DNA of 64,000 bases from Pseudevernia furfuracea (GCA_022315425.1 JAIUPT010000013.1:1-64000); one strand, 5' to 3'; counted from the first letter of the stretch, positions 33,293 through 45,080 are shown. A program made the numbers and translations. Notes: generated from the sequence alone by a model not told the origin.

Positions 33293-34006
33293 ATGTCACT
33301 CCATGACAACGTTCTCACTATCTATGGCGGTGCTGATCTGACCCCCGAGTTTCATTCAATACTAGCCAACATAACCACGGAAGAATGGCAGTCCCGCACC
33401 GCTCAAGGATTCAAACCCTTCGCCGATCCAGTAAAAGACAAAGTCCCGGCGTGGGTCAAGCGCTGTGACGCCAATGACGACGGTAGTGACAAGACCGACA
33501 CCTCCACCCAGCCACCCTCCGAGGAAATCAGCACCTACAGATGCCCATGCTGCAAACTGCGAGTATCACTGCGCGATCGTGAGGCCACCACCGAGGGCTT
33601 CAATGCCTTCCTCTCGACTGCCGCACCCCATGCACTGCCAGAAGAGAGCCTTTCGCGTCTTCGCGCGATCTTCCCCGTTGATGCATCTGGCTCGACGCTT
33701 CAGCCTGACCAGAAGATCCAAATCAAAGGAGCAGCCCTGCGACGAGCTTCCGAGCTAATGCTCAGGGCGCTCTTGGCACTACAACTCGCCAAGAACCTTG
33801 TCGTTGTCAAGGTCCTTGAGAAAGCCAACCTAGAGGCATTCGGTGCAGCGGCCGGGGAGCGTATTAATTGCGTATACCGATTGCCTGTGGGCAATCCAGA
33901 GTGGTTGAAGCGGAACTTGGCGGAATATCGTGTTTATGTCGCTCAGGCTAAGGAGAGTTTTCCTGAGAAGATGATTGAGAAGCGTCCGGGTATCTTCAGA
34001 GAGTAG
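33293..34006 (+). CDS. Hypothetical protein with a CxCC motif
   Basis: A single exon of 237 aa from ATG 33293. An acidic, Thr-rich linker (about 59-80) precedes YRCPCCKLR (C84, C86, C87), which could bind metal. The second half is helix-forming (ALRRASELMLRALLALQLAKNLVVVKVLEKANLEA) and ends KMIEKRPGIFRE. Codon use and lack of interruption support a real gene. I do not recognise the family. Confidence 0.6.
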   Translation: MSLHDNVLTIYGGADLTPEFHSILANITTEEWQSRTAQGFKPFADPVKDKVPAWVKRCDANDDGSDKTDTSTQPPSEEISTYRCPCCKLRVSLRDREATTEGFNAFLSTAAPHALPEESLSRLRAIFPVDASGSTLQPDQKIQIKGAALRRASELMLRALLALQLAKNLVVVKVLEKANLEAFGAAAGERINCVYRLPVGNPEWLKRNLAEYRVYVAQAKESFPEKMIEKRPGIFRE

Positions 34007-34333
34007 TGACTAGACATCAGGATACATGACAACACGTCCCTTAGGCATCTTACGAGGAGTAATTGAAGCTTGAGTTGTTGTTTGATCAGCGTCTTTCTGC
34101 TTCAATAGATACGGCAGCATGAAGATTTTGCAGCAAAAGTTGTGGACGGAGGGAAGTCTTGGCGCTGATTCAACACTAGCCCGGATTCCGCTAGCTCCCG
34201 CCAAGCTCGAAGCTCAATCTCCTGGAAAAACTTGACAACCTTCCACCTCGTCCATCTCCTCAACCACCAGCACCATCAAAAAACCTCGTCAAACTTATCT
34301 CCACTCCTCAATTGACATCTCACAACCTCAGCC

Positions 34334-34911
34334 ATGTCTTCGGCACGATTCATGGCCCCCAAGGTCGCTTCTATGCTCGGCTCCGCTTCTGCCGGTGCCG
34401 CACGCCCTGCCCTCCGTAGCACCGCTAAGCTGCAGTTCAACAACCCCCAGCGAGCCATCTCAGGTACCTGTCTTCCTAGCCTCATACCTGACTTAGATCA
34501 CGTCACTGCCAGAAAGACCTCATGCTAATCGACACGTTTTACCAACCAGGGATGGGCCGCTCCCTCCAGCACAACAACGCCGCCAAGTCCCCCTTCCAAA
34601 CCCTCAAACGTCAACAAGTCAGCAACGCCTTCAAAGCTTCCTTCGCACCTCAAATAGTTCGCCCATTCTCCTCCGAGCTTGCTGAAGCCATGGTCATTGC
34701 TGGCGGAAACATCGGTACCGGTCTCGCTACAATCGGTCTTGCTGGTGCCGGTGTGGGTATCGGAACGGTCTTTGGAGCCTTGATCACCGGTGTAGCTCGC
34801 AACCCAAGCATGAGGGGACAATTGTTCGCGTATGCCATTCTGGGTTTCGCCTTTGCTGAAGCTACCGGGTTGTTCGCGCTCATGGTGGCATTCATGATCC
34901 GCTTCACTTAA
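34334..34911 (+). CDS. Mitochondrial ATP synthase subunit 9 (c subunit), nuclear gene
   Basis: Two exons (34334-34463, 34550-34911) with an 86-nt intron carrying a GCTAATC branch site; 163 aa. Residues 1 to about 83 are a Ser/Ala/Arg-rich mitochondrial import sequence ending RPFSSE. The mature proteolipid is a two-helix hairpin: helix 1 with the Gly ladder (GLATIGLAGAGVGIGTVFGA), loop ARNPSMRGQ, and helix 2 AYAILGFAFAEATGLFALM with the proton-carrying E147. It forms the c-ring of F1Fo ATP synthase in the inner membrane. Many filamentous fungi carry a second diverged ATP9; which paralogue this is cannot be told here. Confidence 0.95.
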
Positions 34912-35855
34912 AGAGGGAGCAGACAATGGGAGCTGACCCGGAGATTGTGGAGTGGTGTTATCTTCGGGTGTATGCTCATCTAGTGGTTGCGCTTGCGGGA
35001 TGATTGGTGGAGTGGAAGGTGTGCAGATATTGTGGCATAGGTCGAGCTTCAATCATTGTAATTCTACTCATTAGACATAGATCCGCTAAGAAGATGTCAA
35101 TGAAAAGCATGATCTTGTCACAGTTGGTGTGCAGGAGTTAAATTGGTGACAGTACAATATGAACAGTCCATAGGCAAAAAAAAACAAACTACTTTATCTC
35201 GCCAAGCTCGCTATTATATCGTCCTCCGTTGAAAAACTTTCGGGTAGGACCCGGTGAATCCCCTCGATCTATATTGGCGAGTGCACTTTCTCAAACAATA
35301 GGCGACTTCAAATAGATCCGTCTGTCTGAAGCAATATTAGTATCAGGTTGGACGTTTGTCGACATGTCCTATTCATTGAGAAACATTCTAGAAGATGGTC
35401 GATGGAATTAGATGGAAGCTTTCATTAACGGTAATTGGGAGGCATCAATTCTCGCCGCTACTTTACCCAATCATGCTCAATGGTTCTTGGCTTACTTATG
35501 TCAAACTTCCTCTTTACGATGTCTCTCACGGATGGAGACCTCTCTCATGCTCTACCCAAGATGCCTCTGCCCCTCAATTTTTCAGGCTGCTTGAGGGAGG
35601 ATCCATGTTGCTACTAGGAGATGGTTTGGTGCACATGTCTCTACTGATAATTCTGACTTGGTGTGATCAATCAAAAAGCTCGCGCATAGATCGCCATAGC
35701 AGTATACGCGGTCTCTTAATTGCCCACTCGCTTGAAGCGGGAAAAGCGTTGGATTACATTGTCGGCTATCATTCTACAACGTCCTCTGTTTTCCGTTCGT
35801 TCTCACATGATAGTCAGTCCACATTATCGGTGTCTTCGGGGTGTCTCTCTAAACT
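34912..35855. other. Intergenic region
   Basis: Contains the 3' UTR of ATP9 and the upstream region of the next gene. Open frames at 35395-35883 overlap the next gene's start but lack family features. Confidence 0.5.
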
Positions 35856-36965
35856 ATGTTTCTCAAGAATCCTCTTCTGCTAGTGCTTTCCTGTGGCTTC
35901 CTTGTTTCGGCCATACCGCTCGAATTAACCGAAAACAGCGCCTCGAAGCTCTCACCAATACCCAATATCGTGAAGCCAATATTTTCTTCAAGCGCGTCTA
36001 TCCCACCACTCAACGCGTCCGCAGAAAATGCCTTCAACATCCGCTGCGATGGCGAGACGTATGGCTTTCATCCCAACATTGTCGACTGCGAAGGTGCAAA
36101 GGAATACTTAATGCCCGATACGAGAACATGGACATTCGGTGAACGCCACACTGGCTTACCAGCAAATGTACTGGCTCTTCCTTACAGAATCATGGGTGAT
36201 AGAGGGCTCTGTTACGTCCAAGCTGTCCTGATTGGGGACCACACAACTGCCAAGGCGACCTTGAGTATGCTACGCCGAGCTGCAGCAGCTCTTGTATTGC
36301 AGTGCGCAACCAGCCTTGTATCACAAGGTGGTATTGCTACAAATATAGGTAGGAGTGAAGCCAGACCTATCGTACACGGTCTTGTGCAAGGTCACATACT
36401 AATCTTCATTCCATGGCTGACACCTTTAGGTGGTGACAATAACTTAGGCGTAATACTTGGGAAATACCAGATACCAGTTTCCTGTCGTGGAGCTCTCCCA
36501 TCCTGGGACTCATGCAGAGACATTATATACGACATGCCTGCGGACAAAGTAACACGAGTATTTGGTCCAGGCAGCGATCCCGCCGTCAGGGAAAGCCTTC
36601 CTTACAGCATCGATTCATGTGAGTTCACTGCCCCACTAGTCCACATGCTGTGTCTCCTAACGAGATTTGGTTTGGCAAAGCGGATTTAAGATGTTCCGCC
36701 AACATATTCAGCGCCGGTAGATCTGATGCGTCGTCATTCTACGAAATATGGGAAGCCGCGACCGCCGTGTTTTCCGTTTGCGCACGGCATGGCAAGACCG
36801 GTAGTATTAGAGGACTTGGTACGTTTTAAGCAAGACTAGGAAGTAGAGTACTGCAATGCCTGCTGACATCCCGGCCCAGGTGAACATGGTGACATGTTCC
36901 TCACCATGACCACAAACGAGAGACTGGAATTGCCAAGCAATTCCTCCAGAGGGATTTTTTCATAA
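35856..36965 (+). CDS. Secreted fungal protein of unknown function, four exons
   Basis: Exons 35856-36348, 36430-36618, 36681-36818, 36880-36965 sum to 906 nt (301 aa). The introns of 81, 62 and 61 nt use GTAGGA, GTGAGT and GTACGT donors. Residues 1-19 are a signal peptide (Leu-rich core, then VSA). Characteristic stretches are DCEGAKEYL, WTFGERHTGLPANVLALPYRI, DRGLCYVQAVLIGDH, RRAAAALVLQC, QGGIATNIGGDNNLGV and, after the last intron, GLGEHGDMFLTMT. Paired cysteines suggest disulphides. I recall this layout from uncharacterised secreted ascomycete proteins; its role is unknown. Confidence 0.8.
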
Positions 36966-37629
36966 GGGATATGAAGCAGCTCGCCGGGGAAGTACCCAAA
37001 TACAGGCATAGCATCGAGGAACAGTGCGCTAAACCCAGAAGAGCCTATCAGATAATGATGGAGAAGAGACAGTAGGCCGAGCGTCCACACATGTGATTGA
37101 GTAGAGATTATCAAATTGTTGGGCTTTTGGCCGTGGTATCCGAGAGAATCGCTCTGGTTGCATCATGCGTGATGGAGATGGCACATTCCCTGATGTAGAA
37201 CACGCTAATGCACGACCTACATCAGAGTCGCATTTTGTGGGTATACAACGTGACTGATCATAGCCACCGGCCATGTACATCACGAGCATCTTCTAGCCTT
37301 TCCCTTGGCTTTGAGGAAACGCACATTCGATACCTCGCCCTTGAGCTCGGGGCTGTGACTTGTGTATCACCAACTTTTGAAATGCCTGGCTTCTTCTGGA
37401 ATTTGGATGTAATGGCTACTTACAACTATCTCTACGGCTCAGATCCTCTCAACTAGTCTCTTGATTGATATATTGTTGTGTCTAGCTGTCATCGTTGTAC
37501 TACATACGGTGATAGAGGCACCAAGGCATTTGAACATCATTCTCTGGGCATGCGACCAATGTTATCACCTTGACACTTTTCGTTGCTCCTCCTACACTCT
37601 TCACTTACTCAAGTATAAATTGGAGCATC
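36966..37629. other. Intergenic, convergent
   Basis: 664 bases between the 3' ends of two opposing genes; no feature supported. Confidence 0.5.
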
Positions 37630-38862
37630 TTACGTGTGTTGAACTCTTGGACCAGATAATGGGTCAACGGTTCGCTCGGGAAGGCCGTGAGATTCTTCAT
37701 CGCGTTGGTTCCGCGCTGATCCGTTAAACGTGTACGAGACCCTCTCATCTCTCAGTCCTACTCTCTCCCGGGTACCTAGTATCTTCACGAGAAATGATGA
37801 CTGGAAGATGCCTTGCAGTACTGGTCCTGTAGTTGGCAAGCACGCACTCAAGACTGCGGCGTGGACTTCGACACAAGTCCAGACCCCGGTACCGACATGA
37901 TTCCCTGGCTCCTGTCAGCAAGTCCCGCCTTCATGGCGCTCTGCAAACGGACAGTCTCACATGTAATGTCAGCCTCCTTGTAACCTAAAAGAAAGTTCAA
38001 TCGAATGCAACTTGCCACTATCACGCTAAAATTATCAGCCTCCGGATTCCATCTCGCTTGAAAAGTGCAACACGTACAAACCTCCCATCAAGAACATGCC
38101 AGAAATAGCAGCCTTGGATTTGCGCGATACGTGCAAGTCCCATACCTTTCCCATTGGCAGACACAGAATCATCACATCCGCGAGTATATTCAAAGCCGAG
38201 TTGCCGAGGAAGAAATCCCTGTAGTTGACACAAACTGGTGCAGGTTTCCTGACTAGATCCCAGGAGCCACTTATGGGGTGGCAGCCGAAGATGGCAACGA
38301 GGAGTATAGCTATTCCCCATGCGATTACAAAGGCGCCTGTGACGTATGTGTATAGGTCGAAGACTCTACCACGAAATATTGCTCTGTAAAAGAGAAGAAT
38401 CGAGATCTTGATGAGAGGCAACGAGATACTGTAGCAGATCCCCTCCACATAAACAATCTACGCGCTGATCAGCAAACGGCCTATGCGTGATTTATCTCGG
38501 CGCTCCCACCTTCACGAACTTTTCGACATTGCCCATCGGAACCACTTGGACATGTTTTCCCAAACCCAACGTTACATCTGCAAAGGATGAGCAGGGCCTT
38601 GAAGTGATGCCTTATGCCAAAGCAGCATCAAGGCAAGATGATGCTTACTCCAGACACCAAAGCCTGAAAGCAGCCATGCGCCGAGTAAACCAAGCGCAAC
38701 TAGACAATCCGACACGAGAAAATCCGTTTTCATGAGCTTTCTTGATACCATGCGACCAGCAAACGCAAGACCGGAAAGCACCGAGCAAGCTACGACAGCC
38801 CTAATGACTTGGGGCCCACGATCGTCCGTCAAATCCACGCCAGGTGTGGGCATGGCAGACAT
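37630..38862 (-). CDS. Fungal rhodopsin-like integral membrane protein, five exons
   Basis: Exons 38862-38649, 38577-38510, 38457-38078, 38025-37961, 37904-37630 sum to 1002 nt (333 aa). The protein has seven predicted helices: AVVACSVLSGLAFAGRMVSR, LVALGLLGAWLLSGFGVW, then after LGLGKHVQVVP the helix IVYVEGICYSISLPLIKISILLFY, AFVIAWGIAILLVAIFGCHP, NILADVMILCLP, AAISGMFLMGGLFVIVASCI and the helix after TWNHVGTGVWTCVEVHAAVLSACLPT. This is the common fungal PTH11/rhodopsin-domain layout without a CFEM domain. It may be a GPCR-like sensor; the ligand is unknown. Confidence 0.88.
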
Positions 38863-40906
38863 GAGGGAAGATTTACAATGGGTGTAACAAGACCCGCGAC
38901 TGCGTGAACGGCTAGATTGCAGAGCTCTTGATGAAAAAAAGAAACTGGGGAAGATGAGAAGACACAATAAGAATTGTGAGCGTTCCCTATGACTGGGGTT
39001 ATTTCTCGCAGTACAGGAAAACCTCGCACTCACTTTTTAGACCCGCAATCGGATGGCGGTGAGGTCTTTCACCGCTTCATCGTGTTCATCGCTCACCACA
39101 GCTACCTTCCATTAAAATCGCTCGGTGGGCGAAAGGAGCAATGCCGAATTTCGAGAGCGATGCAGCATCCTGCAAGGCCCCGTCTCGCCCAGCAATTTAC
39201 GCTAAGTCTGGGTAATAATTGTATTTTGCACAGTTGTATTCTGCATACTGGCAATTATCATGCACCTGCAATAGCGGGATCCAACCAGCTGTTGAATCCA
39301 TCAGCGGCATTGCTTCCACGAAGGTAAACTGCGGTAGTGGCGAAGGCCAGGGAGAAATTGATTGCCCTGCAGCTCGCCTGCCTCAGCCTTCCCAGAACCC
39401 CTTTAGCGTCGCCTTTCTATGTACGCAACCGCCGGCGCAATGTCAATTGCCTGATTCTTTCGGCCTAAAGGACCCTTTCGACCTCTGCGATTGGATCTTC
39501 CTTTAACGTTCGGGGCCCCGCATCGACGAACCCAAGCTACCACACACCTCTTTGTACGTGTGCATTAATGCTCTAGGTAATAGCTCACTGCTCATCATGC
39601 CTAGAAGAATATTTGATTACGACTTGCAGTCTGTAAGCAAAATTTGCACTGCATTCAGTGACGCCCAATAAGCGGCTTTGTCGACTGATCCTGACTAAAC
39701 TCATGGCTTGGAGATTGTGGATCAAAATTAAAATTGGAGGAGAATGAAAAGGAAATGGCTACCGGCAGACCGGAATCGTCCGTCGGCTTCACAGTTCGCT
39801 CATTCGTCCGCTCAGGAACCGTCTACCTACGCTCCCAGTGGGTGAAACCTTGACAGTCGTATTAAATGGAGTTGCAACTATGGGATACCAACCATACGCT
39901 CATTCTCCTCAACAATGTGATTTAATTACAAGAGCCAGTAGATCCGGCAGTATCGTCTTTCACCTCAGTAGAAGGCAGGAATCGGGCAATGCGTCAAGAT
40001 GTCAAGAGCTCTCCGTTTATCTTGATGAATGTTGTTTGGGGCATAAAATACTGTTGAGAATAGGATGACAAAAATCAATGACTCTAAGATGAGGTAGCCG
40101 GCAAAGAAAAAAAAAGCCAGGAGAACAAGTGTCACCATACCAGGACTCGGGACTACTAGCAACGTGGTTGGGGATGGAGTGCGAGTATTGCCTGATTGAA
40201 AGATTATCTGGGCCAGCTGCTGCATCGGAAGCCATGTCGGGTCTTGGAACACCGTAATGTGGGACCTCATTGCCCAAATGGCTGCCTTGCTCAACGCTTT
40301 TTGTCTCACCTCACCAGTCCTGTCAAAAGCTCACCGCTCCGTAGAAATCTAGCTAGTAGTACACAGGATGCGCTTTACGGATCTGCAGTTCAACGTCACT
40401 AGCTTGCAACAATGATCCGCCCATATCCCCAAGCGCTTAGTCTGGAGGGAAAATCAATATATTCTGAATCTGAACCGCTTCGAGGATATACGTAAATGAT
40501 CTCGACTGGCCTAAGGTGCGCGGACTAGTAGTCTGGTATAATTCTCTGAACTTTATTTTTTGGTCATTCCTTCGTTCATACAGACATAGGCTCAGAATTA
40601 TTAACAGACATCCAAATTATTAACCTGACCTGGTCTAAAATGATATTAGTGATTCGATGTATCACGTCCAATCTCTAATTCGCTCATTCATATTATACAA
40701 ATTTAATCCACTTTATTCTAGCTTTTTTGTTGATCATTGAACATTTTAATTGCATTTTAATTATGATCTATAAGTTTTCTGCTTCAGACTACGAATAAAA
40801 TCCAATCTAAGTAAATACAAGCCTACAATTCATCCTCATTCAGATCTCCAACCCAATATTCCGGACCACTGAGCACCTCGCAGTAGAATCGACGCTTACA
40901 ATCACT
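38863..40906. other. Intergenic region, no supported gene
   Basis: About 2 kb. A - strand frame at 39965-40309 has one strongly hydrophobic helix and may be a relic; the rest shows nothing protein-like. Confidence 0.45.
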
Positions 40907-41788
40907 ATGCAGAGCAAGCACTGGTTTTCAGACGTCTTGACCAAGGGGCGGAGCTTGAGTTTCTCGTGTCGTGACCTAGAGACGCAATTTCCGTGGTCTC
41001 ATTCTCATCTGGACATGGCCGCAGCAGCCTCGGAGGCCCCGTCTCAACCCGCCGTCGCAAACCCTACAGTGACGCAACCATTCCCGTCCCCCGTACTGCC
41101 TCAGGAGCTAGTGGAGATAGTCTACTCCTGGGCTCTAGCATCTGGAACTACTAGCGTCCTCCGGCTGTCCAGGCGAAGCAACGAGATAGCCACGCGCTTC
41201 CGCTTCAAAGCCAGCATTTTCAGAATCAAAGTACAGGAAAACTCATACGGGTTCAATATCGGAGCACAAGAACTCAGCTTACAGACCGCTTTCTCGATCC
41301 AGAACGTGGAGGTTCGCATCGACCTCGACTGCATCCCGTGGCCATCCAGACACGGCTCACCCTTCGACGTACTCAACGACTATCCCCCAAAGCTCCAAGC
41401 CTACTCCAGCATACATCCTCCATCCTCTCACCCCGTCCCCGGACCTCTCGTCCACTTCATGGACCCCCTCATTCAGCGTGACACGTGCTACATCACGATC
41501 AGGAGTCACAATCCGCAAGCCCACTATCTGAAGCCGGAGTACATTCTGAGCCAAATCCAGCGCCTGAAGGGGTTCAAGACCGTGATAGTGAGAGCAATTG
41601 CCGGAGACGGGCACCACGTGACCAACGATGCTGTCCGTGCTCCCAGGCCAACCAATCCGGTTTTGACGGGCATTCGTGAGAAGCTCATGTGCGAGATGGT
41701 CCGTGGCGAGCTGGAGGAAGTTTTCGGACCAGGTGTGATGCACAAGAGGGATTATCAGAAGAGATACCTCGAGTTCCACCCCATGTAG
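40907..41788 (+). CDS. Hypothetical protein, paralogue of the gene at 45520
   Basis: A single exon of 293 aa from ATG 40907; an internal Met at residue 37 fits the paralogue's start better. It begins with a 2EXR-like helix (LPQELVEIVYSWAL). The shared C-terminal half has QRDTCYIT (190-197), QRLKGFKTVIVRAIAGDG (about 218-235), LEEVFGPGV (269-277) and YLEFHP (287-292), each with a counterpart in the gene at 45520. The role is unknown. A piggyBac-type element lies between the two. Confidence 0.7.
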   Translation: MQSKHWFSDVLTKGRSLSFSCRDLETQFPWSHSHLDMAAAASEAPSQPAVANPTVTQPFPSPVLPQELVEIVYSWALASGTTSVLRLSRRSNEIATRFRFKASIFRIKVQENSYGFNIGAQELSLQTAFSIQNVEVRIDLDCIPWPSRHGSPFDVLNDYPPKLQAYSSIHPPSSHPVPGPLVHFMDPLIQRDTCYITIRSHNPQAHYLKPEYILSQIQRLKGFKTVIVRAIAGDGHHVTNDAVRAPRPTNPVLTGIREKLMCEMVRGELEEVFGPGVMHKRDYQKRYLEFHPM

Positions 41789-42239
41789 CAATAGGAAAGT
41801 GTCCTTGCGAAGCTCTGAGGTGGGGATGTTCTCGGAAGGTTGTATTTGGCGCTTGTGGTAGATGATTGAAAATGGACTCTTCAATTCATTCTTCTTGTAC
41901 GCTATCGAATAGTAACACTTGGCTTTATCAAAATACTGAAGAGTGAAGCCGAACTTTGCTCGGGCCGCTTACTCCTCTTTGCAAAACCCTTTGCGGGAGC
42001 GTCCCGCTGGCACCCTGCCCCGCAAATTTCTGTCGAAATCATCGTCAAATGCAAGTAGAAGGTATTTTCGTGATAGATAAATATAGAATCGTTTAGATTT
42101 AAGATCGTATATATATAATTCATTAGTCGAAAAAGTCGATGTAGCTTTCTTATAGACCCTTAAAGTCTTACACGTCGTTGTCGCTGTCGTCGTCGTTATG
42201 TCATCGCTTATATCAGAGCCAATTCGGACCCAGTATAGT

Positions 42240-42650
42240 CATTGCAGTCCATTGCGGTTATGAGATTTCAGACATTGCAGTTCATTGCACTCCATTGCAG
42301 TTCGTTGCACTTCGTTTCAGTCATATAGTCACTGTATTTCATTGTAGTCCATTGTAGCTATGTAGTTATTGTAGTTATATAGTCGCTGTAGCCGTTTTAG
42401 TCTTATAGTTGTTGTAGTCTATTGTAGCCATGTAGTCATTGTAGTCATATATTCATTGCAGTTATATATTCATTGTAGTTAAGTATATATTTGATTATGA
42501 TGGTCTTTCTAACTGTAATGAATCGCAGAGTGACTATCTAATCGTATAATCAAATTAACTACAATAATATAATGACTACACGACTGCAATAGACTATAAC
42601 AACTGTACGACTAGAACGACTATAGCGACTATATGACTGTAGTGACTATC
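42240..42650. repeat. Left subterminal repeat array, inverted
   Basis: Short CATTGCAGT/CATTGTAGTC units on the left half (42240-42480) are followed by their reverse complements (GACTGTAGTGACTAT type, 42540-42650), making an imperfect hairpin of roughly 400 bases. The right end (44700-44930) has only one orientation. Confidence 0.7.
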
Positions 42651-42773
42651 CCACGGATTGGCAGGGGGTAAAATTCAGGGGTTCAGCCTTACAGCCCCAC
42701 TACCAAAACAACGCGTCTTCCAGACTTGAGATGAAAGCCAAATAGTCAAATAACACTACCAAATAAGACTACC

Positions 42774-44648
42774 ATGCCTCGAAATAAGGTGTCAAATGAT
42801 CTAGACCATGTGCGCAAGGATCCGAAGCCTACCAAAGTACCAAAAGAACCTCCCCCAAAGCCATGGCCATTGCCCAAGTTCGTCCCTACGAAAATCAAGC
42901 CATATTCTGATGGCCAGGGTCAATTGCCAGTTACCATTGCTTCTAATAATCCCTATGCTATTTTCAGCTTGTTTTTTAGCGAAGAGACTCTAAAAGTACT
43001 CGTGCAGCATACAAGTGAGTACGCTTTCTTGTACTCAGGGCCAGAAAAGGCACGTACTTGGTTCCCCACCACAGTCAAAGAATTTCGAGCCTACTTAGGG
43101 GTGTCCATTTGGATGGGCCTACATGCGGAGTCCGGTATCAAAGAATTCTGGAATACGGATCCTCTAAAGGGGGCTGTTCATGATCAGGTTTTGAAGCACA
43201 TTAGCTTGAAAAGATGGCAACAAATAGACAGGTTTTTTCATGTCTCAAAGCCAATACCCCCTGGCCAAAAGGAGAGTACATTTGATAAATTGGAACCCCT
43301 GAGTGATACTCTCCGACAGGCCTTCAAGAAGTACTGGAAAATGGGTACACATCTGGCTGTTGATGAGACAATACAGCGATTTATGGGACGTGCCAAGGAG
43401 ATTGTGAATATTCCCAACAAGCCAACACCGGAGGGCTTCAAAATTTGGGTCTTGGCCAATCAGGGCTATGTATTAGATTGGATATATCATGCCAAGGGTC
43501 AGAATAAGGGCGAGGGGCCTCAGGATTTGGACGATTATTGGACTGACGACTTGGGTTTCAATCGAACTCAGGCTGTTGTTCTAGATTTGGTGACTCAGGA
43601 CGGTATTGCTAGAGATTATTCCCACATTCTATGGCTAGACAATCTATTCTCGGGAGGTCGATTATTCTCACAGCTTGATTATGAAGGATTCGGAGCAGCT
43701 GGGACTGTGCGTGTCACAACTACGAAAAGCGAGGATCTTGAGGTCACTGAGGGTACCAAGGCACAGCGGGAACATGTAGAGCCACGCCGAGGCCTGGAAG
43801 AGAGGATTCTGGAGCTCAGAACCAAGTGGAACTCGGCTCTGGAATGGGGCAAGTTGTACGGGAGTCTGTCAGAGGATGGGAAAGTCATGCAATTTGGCTG
43901 GAAAGATCAAAATGTGGTGTTGTTTATGACCACTGTTTCTGATGGCCAGAAAACAGTGAAACGTCTCCGTCGAAGGCCAGCCAAAACAGCCACAAATGCA
44001 CGTACTTCTAGAGCTATGTTTGGAGATCAGGCCCGAAAAGAGCTTCCTATCCCCGAGTTCATTAACATGTACAATCATTACATGAACGGGGTTGATAATG
44101 CGGATCAATTACGGTGTTATTACAATACACAACGAGTTCATTTCAAGACCTGGAAGCCACTGTGGCATTTTCTACTGGATACCGCCGTCGTCAACAGCTA
44201 TAAAATAGCTCATTGTACTCCGAACAGACCCCATGCTGAGTCCTGGGAGCACCATAGTCATAGAGAGTTCCGTGTCAAACTTGTTAATCAACTATTCGAG
44301 AATTCGGAGCGACTTTCTGGTATTAAACCTGCTTCAAAAAAGGTCTCTCTATCGACACGAGTACATCCGGCAGCTGCGCGCGATCATGGTAGGCTAGAAT
44401 CTATGGGAAAGAAAGCCAAACGATGCGTAGTTTGCTTGTATGCAGGGCGAAAAGTGGAGAAGCTTGTCAAGCCCAGAAAACCACTTATGGAATTGTCTAT
44501 CAATACCGTCAGAACACGTGATCCACGTAAGAGGAAAAGACCCCAGCAGACTCCAAGAGGCATATATGGCTGTCAACTATGTGGAATAGCGATATGTAAT
44601 CATATTGCTTGCTGGAAAGAGCATTTGGAAGCAATACCATGTATGTAG
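42774..44648 (+). CDS. piggyBac transposase (DDE_Tnp_1_7 domain)
   Basis: A single uninterrupted exon of 624 aa. The catalytic core shows D197 (HLAVDETIQRFMGR), D289 (HILWLDNLFSGGRL) and D441 (NHYMNGVDNADQLRCYYN), the DDD triad order of piggyBac proteins, with FKIWVLANQGYVLDW between the first two. The C-terminal 70 residues are Cys/His-rich (RCVVCLYAG, GCQLCGIAICNHIACW), the zinc-binding DNA-recognition domain of the family. Residues 1-45 are Pro/Lys-rich. No stop, frameshift or RIP-type damage is seen, so it may be functional. Confidence 0.93.
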   Translation: MPRNKVSNDLDHVRKDPKPTKVPKEPPPKPWPLPKFVPTKIKPYSDGQGQLPVTIASNNPYAIFSLFFSEETLKVLVQHTSEYAFLYSGPEKARTWFPTTVKEFRAYLGVSIWMGLHAESGIKEFWNTDPLKGAVHDQVLKHISLKRWQQIDRFFHVSKPIPPGQKESTFDKLEPLSDTLRQAFKKYWKMGTHLAVDETIQRFMGRAKEIVNIPNKPTPEGFKIWVLANQGYVLDWIYHAKGQNKGEGPQDLDDYWTDDLGFNRTQAVVLDLVTQDGIARDYSHILWLDNLFSGGRLFSQLDYEGFGAAGTVRVTTTKSEDLEVTEGTKAQREHVEPRRGLEERILELRTKWNSALEWGKLYGSLSEDGKVMQFGWKDQNVVLFMTTVSDGQKTVKRLRRRPAKTATNARTSRAMFGDQARKELPIPEFINMYNHYMNGVDNADQLRCYYNTQRVHFKTWKPLWHFLLDTAVVNSYKIAHCTPNRPHAESWEHHSHREFRVKLVNQLFENSERLSGIKPASKKVSLSTRVHPAAARDHGRLESMGKKAKRCVVCLYAGRKVEKLVKPRKPLMELSINTVRTRDPRKRKRPQQTPRGIYGCQLCGIAICNHIACWKEHLEAIPCM

Positions 44649-45080
44649 ATTTTTGGTGGGGGATGCCAAGACATTTTACCCCCAAGGCGCCAATCCGTAC
44701 TATATGACTGTAGTGACTATATGACTGCAATGAAGTGTAATGAACTATATTATCTGAAATCTCATAATCGCAATAGACTACAGTGACTATATGACTGTAA
44801 TGAAGTGCAATAACTAGAATCTCATGGTCGCAATGAACTATAATGGACTACAGTGACTATATGACTGTAATGAACTGTAATAACTGAAATCTCATAATCG
44901 CAATGAAACGTAATGACTATATTGGGCCCGAATTGGCTCTGGAATACTTGATTGTATATATTCTATATTTATGTAATACGAAAATGCCTTCTGCTTGCAT
45001 TTGACGGTGGTTCCGGCAAAAATTTGCGGGGCAGGGTACCAGCAAGACGCTCTCGGAAAGGGTTTTGCAAAGAGGAGTAA

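Larger units (their letters stand above)
41969..45080 (+). mobile_element. piggyBac-type DNA transposon
   Basis: 3.1 kb element. The left end at 41969 (TTACTCCTCTTTGCAAAACC) and the right end at 45080 are inverted copies. Homology continues inward on both sides to CGGATTGGC...GGGGGTAAAAT (about 42655 left, 44690 right), so the inverted ends are about 700 and 400 bases and differ by many transitions and by repeat-number changes. The inner part of each end is an array of short ATGACTGTAGTGACTAT-type units. No TTAA target duplication is visible at the outer edges, so either the exact ends or the target site have decayed. Confidence 0.85.
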
